A stretch of 64,000 bases of DNA, taken from the NCBI GenBank assembly GCA_023374045.1, contig CM041778.1, positions 291,811,533 to 291,875,532 on the forward strand, written 5' to 3'. The notes under the pieces were generated by a model that ran no database searches, had not been told where the DNA came from, and saw only the letters and a program-made list of their open reading frames with translations. The stretch comes from Limonium bicolor (Eukaryota > Streptophyta > Magnoliopsida > Caryophyllales > Plumbaginaceae). Both the position numbers and the translations under genes were made by a program. Shown in pieces: positions 46,732 through 57,012 of this stretch (the first letter of the stretch is position 1; every line of letters begins with the position of its first letter).

Positions 46732-47690
46732 CGTAAGCCTAAAACCTAAACCAAAAGCTTGAAGCATGAATGTGTGTTACAGTTATCAAACGATGAAACT
46801 TGTATGTGTTTAGTGCGAATCAAAATTTAGAGAAACCTAACTTAGGAACCTCTCACCTAATAGGACACTTCGACATCTGTTACCCCTTACCTATGAAACC
46901 GAGATCACCTGAACTTTTGAGCGAAGGTCGGGAATATCCAAAGGAAGAATGCCAAGTGCTTCGACCCGGCATGATCCTACTCAAGTAATACCTAACCCTA
47001 AATGAACAAATAGCCATTGTAAATGAGTGTAGGGCCTTGGGAATGGGTCTGAGAGGATTTTACATTCAAGGATACGAGAGCGGGTTAAAACGTAAATTGT
47101 ATATGATGTGCAGGGTAAGGATTGGGATCCACAAACTAGGTTGTATTGAAAGGTAAGAAAGATGGAGCACGAGTGCCTAGGATACCCAACATTTTTCAAA
47201 CCCATGGTGACGAGAGCGGTCAAAATTGCACAACAATAGAAACAAAACCCCATACCAGACATGAAATCCGACGTTTGCATTGTGAACTTCTATGAGAAAG
47301 AGGGAAAACTTGGGTTACACCAGGACCGAGACGAGACATCCGAGTCAATTACCAAAGGGATACCAGTTGTATCTTCTCCATTGGAGATGATGCTGAATTT
47401 CTATACGGTGATCAGAAGAGGATGGACAAGGCGAGCAAGATTGTTTTGAAGTCGGGGGACGTGTTGATATTTGGTGGAGAATCCAGACTAGTGTACCATG
47501 GGATTAAAGGCATTACTGAATACTACCCCATCGACCTTAGTGAACACTACCCATCTGAAACTCGGATGGTTAAATTTGACGTTTAGACAATATTGATGTA
47601 ATTTTGGAGATTCTATATAAGAATCATTGGATTAATAAATGGCATTTTCAATTCCTTTGAGACATACAACCCAACCTCACTATCTTACGA
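46732..47690 (+). pseudogene. AlkB-family 2-oxoglutarate/Fe(II) dioxygenase sequence inside element A
   Basis: Between the gag zinc knuckle and the protease, the sense strand reads as a plant AlkB homologue (nucleic-acid demethylase). Seen in order: HFDICYPLPMKP (46862), VLRPGMILLK (46958), EQIAIVNECRALGMG (47004), GFYIQGYESG (47052), DWDPQT (47119), PDMKSDVCIVNFYEKEGKLG (47258), then LHQDRDE with the metal-binding HxD pair. SGDVLIFGGESR (47455) and a YHG (47498) that would supply the distal metal-binding His follow. The final TAG is at 47584-47586, followed by AATAAA near 47634, so a 3' UTR seems to have come along. A 5' block (GTAAGCC at 46732 to TTTAG at 46813) looks like an intron. Stops at 46987, 47148 and 47228 and a frame change near 47375 make it non-functional as read. 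The AlkB assignment is firm from motif order; the capture history is inferred. Confidence 0.8.
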
Positions 47691-48185
47691 ATAGTTAACC
47701 CCAGGCCACAAGCCCAATGAGGGAGCTGTTCTGGATGTATTGAACATGGCGGAGGGAAAGAATAAGAGAAATGTCATCCACAGGCACCTTCACTGTAAAT
47801 GGCGTGAGTGCATCGATACTATTTGATTCAGGGGCGTCTCACTTCTTCATACCTCTGCCCTGGCAAGGAGTTAGAGACAGCCCCTGAGCCTCTCTCAGAT
47901 TTCCTAGTCACACTACCGACGAAGGAGAGAGGAGGTGCACAAAACTTCACACGGGACTCTAGATTAATATCATGACTGAAGATTTTCACGCAGACCTGAT
48001 TGAGCTTGATAATTTGGGCGTCGACATCATCATTGGCATGGATTGGCTACAGAAGTATAAGGGCCGACTGCATTGCGCAGAGCATAGACTATTACTAAAG
48101 AGCCCGAAGGCAAGACAGTCTCCTATCGTAGTGCTCCCAGAGAGCCAACTTTCAAGCTGGTATCTGCTACAACCTTGATGAAGAA
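47691..48185 (+). pseudogene. Element A aspartic protease region
   Basis: After the AlkB-like segment the retroelement resumes with AVLDVLNMAEGKNKRNVI, then GTFTVNGVSASILFDSGASH. LFDSGAS is the retropepsin-like active site, in the DSG form. The second half (47972-48178) has the open LIELDNLGVDIIIGMDWLQK stretch typical of Ty3/gypsy protease C-termini. One or two frame changes separate the halves. Confidence 0.82.
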
Positions 48186-49600
48186 GGTGGAGGAAGGGAC
48201 AACCAGTTTACTTATGCTATGTCCAAGACATGAGGCATGAAGAACAGATAAAGTCTGACATACCAGTTGTATCAGATTTCCCTGACCTGTTTCCTAAAGA
48301 ATTACCGGGGATGCCACCCAAGCGGGATGTTGAGTTCTCCATCAATTTGATACTAGGCATGGGGCCTATTGCCAAGGCGCCCTACCGAATGGCACCAACA
48401 GAGATAAAGGAGTTGAAGATTCAGTTAGAGGATCTGCTTGATAAGGGTTTTATCAGACCGAGTGCGTCGCCATGGGGAGCACCAATACTTTTGTAAAGAA
48501 GAAAGATGGTAGCATGCGACTCTGCATTGACTACCGGGAGCTTAATGCAGTCATAGTAAAATAAAATACCCTTACCACGATCGACGACCTGTTCGACCAA
48601 TTGAGAGGTGCTACGGTCTTCTCGAAGATTGACCTTAGATCTGGGTACCATCAGATACGGATAGCAGATGGGGATATAGAGAGACGGCTTTCTGAACGAG
48701 TTACGGGCACTATGAGTTCACAGTAATGCCATTTGGCTTATCGAACACCCCAACTATATTATGGACCTCATGAACCAATTATTCAAAGAACAGCTAGAAT
48801 CATCAGTGGTTGTGTTCATTGACGACATCCTAGTCTATTCCAAGACTAAGGACGAGCACGAGGTGCATCTGAGGCAAGTGTTCAGATCATGAGAAAGAAC
48901 CAACTATATGCTAAGCTTTCAAAGTGTGAATTCTGGTTAGACAGTGTAGCTTTTTAGGGCATGTGATATTTGCCAGCGGTATATCTGTTGACCCTGCAAA
49001 GATCGAGGCAGTTAAGACTTGGCCCAGACCGAAGACAGTACAGATATTCATAGCTTCTTGGGATTAGCCGGTTACTACTAAGATTTGTCCAAGACTTCTC
49101 CAGACTGGTGAAACCAATGACTAGTCTGATGAAGAGGACATTTCATTTGTATGGACCTAGGATTGCGAGCGTTCTTTTCAGACACTGAAGGATCTACTGA
49201 CGTCGGCGCCCATACTCACCATTCAAGAGGGGACCGAGGGGTTTGAAGTATACTGTGATGCCTCAGGCACTGGGATAGGGTGTGTACTCATGCAGCATGG
49301 CAAGTTGTAGCTTATGCATCATGTCAGCTGAAGAAACATGAGGAGAACTACCCGACACATGATTTAGAATTGGGAGCAGTAGTATTTGCACTAAAAATCT
49401 GGCGCCACTACTTGTATGGAGTTACAGTTACAGTTTACTCAGATCATAAGAGCCTTCAGCATCTATTCACTCAGAAAGAGCTAAACATGAGACAGAGGTG
49501 ATGGGTCGAGTTTCTAAAGGACTACGACATCGACCTCTGGTACAAAGAGGGCAAGGCAAATGTCGTTGTTGATGCCCTGAGCCGTAGAGCTCATCCTTAT
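48186..49600 (+). pseudogene. Element A reverse transcriptase-RNase H, frameshifted
   Basis: The RT begins with FPDLFPKELPGMPPKRDVEF and [18 protein letters not shown] (48230-48496). It continues in shifted frames with [27 protein letters not shown] and a [16 protein letters not shown] active-site stretch near 48810, then LAKLSKCEFWL. RNase H is open at 49280-49501 ([40 protein letters not shown]). Unlike element B there is no large internal deletion; the damage is several one- or two-base frame changes and stops. Confidence 0.85.
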
Positions 49601-50324
49601 TTGTTATGGCGGGAGACAGCAGCCTTATCGAGGAAGTACGTTGTGCTCAAGATAATGACCAGTACATGCAGACTATCAAGCAGCAGCTGACTGACGGTAT
49701 TTTTGAGAGACAGAAGTACGATTTTGTACTCAGTGAAGATGGGTTAATCAGACTAAATGGTCGTTTGTGCATTCCAGAGTCCAGCCCCGACCTGAAGGAG
49801 AAGATATTACAGGAAGCTCATTGCTCTTCCTTATCCGTACACCCAGGGTCATCTAAGATGTACAAGGATCTGAAGTTACATTTCTGGTGGAGTGGTATGA
49901 AGAAGGATGTTGCGGAGTTTGTGACACGATGTATGACTTGTCAGAAGGTAAAGTTCGAGCACCGGAGACCGGGCGGGTTAGTACAGCCGATGCCCATCCC
50001 ATATTGGAAGTTCGAAGATATATCCATGGACTTCGTGGTCGGTCTTCCACCGACTAGAGGAGGTGCAAACATGATATGGGTCATCGTCGACAGACTGACG
50101 AAGGTAGCAAGGTTTATTCCTATCAAGGACACTTGGAAAGTTCCCAAGCTGGCAGACCTCTTCAAGAAATAGATTATTACACCACGGTGTACCTAAGTCG
50201 ATTGTGTCAGATAGAGACTCCAGATTTCACTCAAGATTTTGGCAGCAAGTTCAGAAAGCATTGGGTACAAAGCTAAAGCTAAGTACCGCTTTCCACCCTC
50301 AGACAGATGGTCAGAGTGAGCGAA
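49601..50324 (+). pseudogene. Element A integrase, cut by CACTA insertion
   Basis: The frame 49606-50172 is open for 188 codons. It holds the HHCC zinc-binding region (HCSSLSVHPGSSKMYKDLK, with CMTCQKVKFEH) and the first core aspartate (ISMDFVVGLPP). A frame change after KLADLFKK is followed by SDRDSRF and, at the very end, TDGQSER, which supplies the DDE glutamate. The sequence stops there because CACTGGTGGAAC begins at 50325. The missing C-terminus and 3' LTR of element A are not seen to the right of the CACTA element. Confidence 0.87.
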
Positions 50325-51149
50325 CACTGGTGGAACGGAAGCCTTTAATTACGGTCCAAAACCGTGTATAATTACGGTTCTGGACCGTAATCTACGCGGG
50401 CATCATTAAAGATGGTCGACGTCTTTAATTACGGTTTAAAACCATAATTAAAGGCCCTTTTCCGTCCCGCGTGTCATTGACTTTACATTACGGTTATTGG
50501 TAAAACCGTAATCTAAAGTGTATTTTTTTTGTACAAAGCTACACAATTGCAACAGAGCCAGAATTATAACAGATAAGCAACAGAGGCCATCAAACCAACA
50601 GATGTGCAGAAACTTCACAATTGAAACACTTGAATCAAATAGCAACAACACAAATTCATTCTCTACGCACAATTGCAACAGAGATAACATCTAATTATAC
50701 ACCAGATCGAAAATCTGTTACAGCTGAATCTGTTACAGCAACAAAAAATATTCAATACAGTCAGAATCTGTTACAGCAGCTAGCAATTCATTACAAAAAC
50801 TATTCAATACAGCAGAATCTGTTACAGCAGTAGCAGCTAGCAGAATCAGAGGGCTACAAAGGTAGCAGTGTAACCTTTACATGGTAGATACAACTAGGAT
50901 GACTCCCAACAAGAAATAGCACAAAACAATACAAAATGGTGCAGAAAACTATGAAAAACAAAATCTATCATAGCAGCATCAGAGCTAGCTGAGTCTGTTA
51001 CAGGCAGCTCTTCAGGTCATTAGTTGACAACAACAGGGAGATCGGTATTGCTCTACTTCCACGAGTTGTCTAGCTAGCTAGTCTACCACTCCATTCTCAT
51101 AAATATGGCTGACATGCTCTCTCTAACAGGATATAAGTCGTTTGGATTG

Positions 51150-54100
51150 TAAGTCGAGAATTTACAAAATGCTCTTTAATCTGGAACAAGAAAAGAAGTG
51201 AAACACATAATGAGATTAGGATAAAGACACAAAAAATCTGCCGAAAGAATTAAATACAAGACAATGTTCGAATTACCTTGTCTTTAGAATTCTTAAATGC
51301 TGGGAAGTACCCGCAGAACTCGTACATATACCGCATCATGTAGTACCCGCAACTCGTAGAATCCTTTTGGGTAGGGCACTAAATCACCAAAATTCACAAT
51401 TGTAAAACAATTGTACAAAGATAATAGCAGTATGAATGAAATACATGAATTACCAAACCTTGATGTAATCGACGGTCAAATCATCAAACTCTCCCTGAGG
51501 GGTTTTACTGTAACAACTGTTACATATATTAACAAAAGCGTTTAGCAAATGAATAAGTACATTAATTTGGTTCAAAAAACTTACAAACAATTAATAGTAA
51601 TAAAAAACTACTCTTTGATTAAGTCTTCGGTGTTGAATTCTGTCCACTGCCCTAGTGGATCTAGAACGAGTAGAGTAGCGGTGGCAGCGCAGAATATAAA
51701 CAAAGCCCAGTGGTGGCTACAATGTCAAATACAAAATGAAATGAGAAATGAAGGTAAAAAATTTAGCTAATTAGTATGTAATTTTATATCAGAACTCACG
51801 TTTGGTGATACGAAATTAGAATGAATAATTTATTCTGTCGATCAGCAACATCGAAGCAATGAATCATGTATTCACAAAACCTTCCCGGGTCCCTATTGAC
51901 TGAGTCGTACGATAAACGCTCCGGGCACACGGCAGTAATGGAGGTGATGTTCTTCTCATCACATCTCTCAAGCAGACCTCTATTATATCACATATACTAT
52001 AAAAAGTTAGCCAATGCAACTTCATAGATACTTATTCTATATGTTTTTACAGTATGAGGAAAGAACCTTACTTTAGATAAGCTTGAATAATGTTAATGTT
52101 CAGGTAATCTCCACACATAATCTCTCTGATGTCCCCAAAGTTGATCATCGTGGTCATATCTTCTTTGTAGTGAAACATCGACTTTGGAAGCGTCATCATG
52201 AAGTTGATAGTTTGAGGTGACTTCAAAATGATCTTGTCATAGAGATTCATCTAATGAAGCCCCAAAACATTAATAAGTCTTTGTGGGAGTGAGAACTTAC
52301 TTTTAGGCGCCTCAGAAGTCCTGATGCGACCCCGGACGGGCGCTGGATTCTTACTTTTCGCACCCCGACTCACTGGATTCTTACCCTTCACACACAAACA
52401 GTAAAGCATAAATGTAAGATAATTACTAATTGATTATTATAGTAACATTAAACATTTATCTAGAACATACCCTTGTACTTATGACAGGATTCGCCGGCGC
52501 GCTGATCTCTTCTTCTCTGGGCCGGGATATGCGACGAGGAAGCTCAGGGATCTCAGGATTCACCGGCGCGCTGATCTCTTCTTCTCTGGGCCGGGATACG
52601 CGGCGAGGAAGCTCAGGGATCTATAACAGATTATATTAGACACTTAATTAATGCTAAATAATGCATTTTATTAGATACTAATGGTTGTCAAACAGTCTTA
52701 CCTCATCAGTGACAACAATATAACATGCTGGCTAGGGCAATATGTCTCCCTTCGCTTCAATCAACGTGCATTTGTTGTCAAACGCCATTGGAAGGTATGC
52801 ATGCTCAAATCTATCATTATCATCCAAGGTCACACGCGCGTAGAATGGGGGTAGACGTACGAAACTGATGAGCGTGAGTGGACCTGATGGCAACACCGTC
52901 CCGTAGGCCACATCTACAGGGTGCCCTTCTAATGATATTTGGAGACGACATTTTTTTTGCTCCTTAAATAACAGAGATAATACGTGAAATAAATAAGTGA
53001 GTCCAATCTAATACTATTTAAATGACTTTATTTAAGGAGAAAAATAGTTAAACAAAGCTAACCTGGTTGTTGGCAAGCGGGTACGGGTCAGCGGCCGGAG
53101 CACAACTAGACGAGGAAGACGGTCGAGGAGGATCATGCCGCTGCTGAGTAGTCGCATGTGCGATCAAATTCAACGCTTCTTGCAGCCTCTCCTCGATAGC
53201 CCTGCGCTCAGCAGCCTGTTTCTCCTCATTAGCTTGGCGCTCAGCAGCGAACTTACGCTCTACCATCGCTCGACTTCAGTAGCACTCATCTGACTCTTCC
53301 TAGCAGATGGCGGGAATACGTGCTTCTGACGTACTTCTCCCCCAAATCCTCTAACACGCCCCGGGTGATCCTTCTTCCTAAGTATTTGATTGAGAGCGTC
53401 GTCTTGAGAAGGAGGAGCGTGTATGTCTACTTCTCCTCTCTGTGCCGCTTCATAATGTCCAATTGTCAAAGAAGTTAACACTAAATTTAAGATCAACAAA
53501 CACTTGAGTATATAAGTTATTATTTAATAGCTACTTTCAAATACTTACAATTTGGTTAGCCAGTTGTTCCGTCGCAGCATGAGGAAGTATCCTCTGACCT
53601 TCGCTGGTGGTTTTCTGGCATCCCAATATGAACATCTGCACCTTCCTCGCCTCAGGGACATCCTCGATCGGGCATTCACTTCCATCCTCGTTCCTTTGTG
53701 TCAGCAAACCAGCTTCTTTCCCATGTCGAGGCTGCCCACATATCCCCTTTGTCCCATGGTGTGGGGGTAGAGATTAGCTTCACGGTTTTGCCGTGCTTGT
53801 TCTTGTCTTTGCTGTTAAGAAAGTACAACAGAAAATTAATTAGAAAATCAGGGATAAGCATTATGAGCATTAATTCAGAAAAGAGTACACACAAACATAC
53901 CTTGAACTCGGGGGTGGAGTGCCACTCAACGAACTCCTTCCACTCCTCTTCAATGATCTGCCGTTGTACACAACATACGGCGGAGGCTCAAGTGGGGCAC
54001 CCTGTTGATCCAGTGCTCAACCAACTAGTGGTGGAATGATTTAGCTTTGCCGGACACCAAAGAAAGAACGGTCTTCTTCACTTCTTCTGGGATCTTGTAT

Positions 54101-54520
54101 CGTTCTTGCACCTTTTCCAGATGGTCTCCTTAACTTCTTCCGGGACTTGTCACCATGTGTGGTTGACGCAGCAATGTGATCTGGCCAGAGTCCCTAGCAT
54201 GCCAGCGAACTCTGACCTGCTGCCCCACAATACCTCTCATACTTGTCCACAGAAGACTGATCTCATCCGGTTTCTGTAGTTTCATCCCACTGGGTCGCAC
54301 CTCTACCTCTGGGTCTCTGAGTAGCACTCGTAGAAGGTGCACTCATGGAAGGGCCACAACAGCAGTGGCATATGTAGATGGGCCAGCAATAGTAGCGGCA
54401 CCGGTAGAAGGAACCGGTACCATTTGCTGCTCATTTTCGAACTCACGGCAAATAAATCGAACTCTTCATCAGCCATGTCTGGATCAGCCATGCCTGCAAG
54501 GATTGAAATAAAATTTAATT
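51150..54520 (-). pseudogene. CACTA second gene: plant transposase-like protein ending in a Ulp1-type cysteine protease
   Basis: Read from right to left on the minus strand. The start MADPDMADEEFDLF is at 54491. A conserved block follows (53.4-53.7 kb, RPGRVRGFGGEV, as in Ptta/En/Spm plant transposase proteins), then a Glu/Arg/Ala coiled coil (ERKFAAERQANEEKQAAERR, 53.2 kb). Next are a domain with LQISLEGHPVDVAYGT and LISFVRLPPFYARVTL (52.8-52.95 kb), and a Pro/Arg repeat of 23 residues twice (52.5 kb). At the C-terminus is a C48 (Ulp1/SUMO-protease) domain. HHWALFIFCA (catalytic His, about 51.71 kb), LVLDPLGQW (Asp, about 51.66 kb), and CPTQKDSTSCGYYMMRYMYE (Gln and Cys, about 51.33 kb) are visible. 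Exons are separated by AT-rich gaps that look like introns. Plant CACTA elements with such a protease are known; its target is unknown. Whether all frames join is uncertain. Confidence 0.75.
52487..52624 (-). repeat. 69-bp coding repeat, two copies
   Basis: GGATTC(G/A)CCGGCGCGCTGATC..AGCTCAGGGATCT(C) occurs at 52487 and again at 52556. In the minus-strand gene it gives a 23-residue unit (IPELPRR.SRPREEEISAP) twice. Few differences between copies imply a recent duplication. Confidence 0.9.
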
Positions 54521-54599
54521 AAATTAAGCATTTCATAATGGTCATATACAAGTAAGAATAAAAGAGTGTTAATTTCATATAAATTTTAATAATAATTAC

Positions 54600-56146
54600 A
54601 TACACCATTATCTCTCAACCCACATTCCCTCGTTATGGTCTGATCGTATATACTCACGATGACCTGTGACCTCAGCCTCTTCCAATGAAATAGGAACAGT
54701 TGGAGGTTCATCTTCTGCATCATACTCCTCATCAACCACACCATCCACACCAACTATTCCTCTTCTCCCTTTAGCACAACAGACCATCTAGGATTACAGG
54801 ACCAGTTACATAAAATATCTGTTTAACCTTCGTCCCAACAACGAATGGCTCAACCGTGGGAGTAGCTCTAGACAGATCAACCAGTTTCATACCATGATCC
54901 TCCTCACGGTAGCCATGATTGTTGTTAACCCAGTTACAACGGAAAACACACATTTCGTAGTTGTTGTAGTCCAATACCCAGATGTCATGTATAACACTGA
55001 AATATGATTGTTTTACTGAGACTGAACTGTGACCCACACACCGATGTCATATAAGTTTTGATAAGCTTCAAGCTCTACGCCACTGTTTTGATTCGTTGAC
55101 TTCTGATCTTGACGTTCTGTGAAAAAGGTGAATCCGTTGACATCGTACCCCTCATAAGAAATTACATCCAGAGTTGGTCCAAATGCAACTACTTTAATCA
55201 GTTCAGGCACATTCGTGGATTGATCGGACAACACCTCTGTCTTGAACCATCTGACAAATGTCCTATTCTACTCATTTTGTAGTCTAACGTCACTCATGTC
55301 TGGATATTGTGATCTTAAACAACAAGTGTTCATCAAAGTATGGTTCGACATCTTCAAGATGACTTAGCACAACTAAATGAGTTTTGTTAAGAGTGTCTAT
55401 GTCAATTCTTTTCAGTTTTCTGTCCAACCGTGCCAACACCCTTCAATCTGCCCTCGTGTCTAGGACGTGGAAGTCCAATGGTATCGACACCTTCTAGGTA
55501 ATTGGTGCAGAAGTCTACAACTTCCTCTGTGATAGTGCCCTCTATAATACTACCCTCTGGGTGACGACGGTTCTTCATTTTCTTCTTCTGGACACCCATG
55601 TACCTTTCGAACGGATACATGTAGCGAAGGTACAAAGGACCACACATCAAATCTCTCTTACAAGATGCACGAGGAGATGTATCATTATGTCGAAGAACGA
55701 TGGAGGAAAATACATCTCCAGCTGGCACATTGTCACAATAAGATCCTTTTGTAATTTAGACAGAGTGTCCACATCAAGAACCTTAGACGAAATGGATTTG
55801 AGAAGACACTGACGTTTTGATTGTGTGTCTGACAGCATCTGGCAAGATCCCACGTAATGCAATTGGCAAAAATTCTTGAAGTAGGACATGATAATCGTGA
55901 GATTTCATTCCTACTAATTTGAAATCTGTCATGCACATTAGGTTTCTTATGTTTGAGGAGTAACCTGATGGCACCTTGATGTTGTAAAGGGTACTGCATA
56001 GACTATGTTTCTCTTCTTTAGATAGAGTGTGACAGGCAGGAGGCAAGAATGTGTGTTTTCCACGTTCTTGCAGGCCAAGCTCTGTGCGTATGCCCAACTC
56101 AATTAAATATTTTCTTCTTCTTTCAAATGATCCTTTGTCTTTCCCT
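54600..56146 (-). pseudogene. TNP2-type CACTA transposase (C-terminal part), broken by LTR
   Basis: On the minus strand, from right to left: ELGLQERGKHTFLPPACHTL and MKSHDYHVLLQEFLPIALRG (end of the catalytic domain, 55.8-56.1 kb). Then FPPSFFDIMIHLLVHLVREI and YMYPFERYMGVQKKK (55.5-55.7 kb), GYDVNGFTFFTERQDQKST (55.1 kb), and VLDYNNYEMCVFRCNWV (54.95 kb). These last two are the domains usually found after the TNP2 catalytic core. Frame changes separate the blocks, and the N-terminal two-thirds with the DDE motif is missing beyond the LTR junction at 56147. Confidence 0.88.
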
Positions 56147-56460
56147 GAAATACCCCTGAATATTAACGCATAAAATCATAACGCGTTTTGTAATTCGACA
56201 TAAAATAACGTACAAAAAAATTAAATCTAGTATATACATATGTCCGAACGCGTGACGGCGTTACATACTAATAAAGTCGCTTACGTATATATGTACTAAT
56301 ACGAAAACTACATGGGCGTAACGTTACGATATCGTAACGTTGTAATAAAAATGATAACGTCGCGTAACCTTGTAACAAATAAATAAATAAATATAACGTG
56401 GTAATTATGTGATATTACATATATAAATAAGCAAGTATAACTTATACAAAAAAAAGAAAT
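56147..56460 (+). mobile_element. LTR start fragment abutting the transposase
   Basis: TGAAATACCCCTGAATATTAA begins immediately after the transposase sequence. The first 12 bases equal the LTR A start, and what follows (CATAAAATCATAACGCG..) differs, so it is another LTR subfamily. No matching GGGGTGTTACA end was found before the FRS gene, so the extent is unknown. Confidence 0.5.
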
Positions 56461-56464
56461 AAAA

Positions 56465-56547
56465 AGGAGCAAAGACGCTCCCGCCAGAGTTCAAACCCGG
56501 TACCTTCCGTACCCACTCTAAGTGTCTTAACCGGTTGAGCTATGCTC
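56465..56547 (-). repeat. tRNA-derived SINE-like sequence
   Basis: On the minus strand it begins GAGCATAGCTCAACCGG, containing an A-box-like TAGCTCAACCGG (56531-56542). About 33 bases later there is a B-box-like GGGTTTGAACTC (56487-56498), and it ends in a T-rich tail (GCTCCTTTTTATTTC). This is the internal Pol III promoter order of tRNA and tRNA-derived SINEs. It does not fold as a clear complete tRNA, so I call it SINE-like. Confidence 0.5.
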
Positions 56548-56552
56548 ATATT

Positions 56553-57012
56553 CACAATAATATTGCACCTCTAGACGAAGCGCTCTCGTGACTTCGCACG
56601 AGATCGAGGCACGGTGCCTTCGCTAATCTCATCAGCCGTTGGATTGACATTTTCTCTCATCTGACGGTGTAGACACAATTGGAAAAATTAGGGGTATATA
56701 AGTAATCTAACAAGTCTGTCAGGAGCATAGAGGGGTATGTTCGTAAACTTACCTCCTATCACCAAGGCGATGCACGTGCGATTATTTTCCCCTCAATTTT
56801 TTTTTTAAACAACGGTTTCCTCTCGAATTGGACGGAAGCGACATACTCCGACCTTCCCCCAAATCGACGAGATATGGCGTAAAAGTCTGATCTTGTCCGG
56901 TAGCCATTGACCCCCCCCAAATACACCTCATTTAATTCATGCTTATCGACATTAATATTATTTTTCCATGTTTGCCTCTGTTTAGTTCGTCCGCTCTACA
57001 TTCTGCTGCACG
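56553..57012 (+). promoter_or_regulatory. 5' flank of the FRS gene
   Basis: A TATATAAG box lies at about 56695-56702, 310 bp before the ATG. Repeated C/G-rich phrases (GACTTCGCACGAGATCGAGGC) may belong to another repeat. The core promoter is a guess. Confidence 0.35.

Larger units (their letters stand above)
50325..56146 (-). mobile_element. CACTA (En/Spm) transposon, one end intact
   Basis: The left terminus CACTGGTGGAACGGAAGCC at 50325 is a typical CACTA terminal repeat. It is followed by subterminal motifs in both orientations (TTTAATTACGGT and ACCGTAAT, at least six within 50345-50515). Its genes are on the minus strand: a Ulp1-containing second gene (51.3-54.5 kb) and a TNP2-type transposase (54.6-56.1 kb). 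The right terminus is absent because an LTR start (TGAAATACCCC) abuts the transposase at 56147. Between the terminus and the first gene lies a stretch with repeated GAATCTGTTACAGCAG phrases (50709-50830). Confidence 0.87.

Noticed and set aside
39493..56460. Simple complete element A with 3' LTR at 56147
   Set aside because: The LTR starting at 56147 agrees with LTR A only in the first dozen bases, so it is not its 3' LTR.
56465..56547. Functional tRNA gene
   Set aside because: A-box and B-box order is right but no convincing acceptor stem or anticodon arm can be drawn; SINE-like is the safer label.
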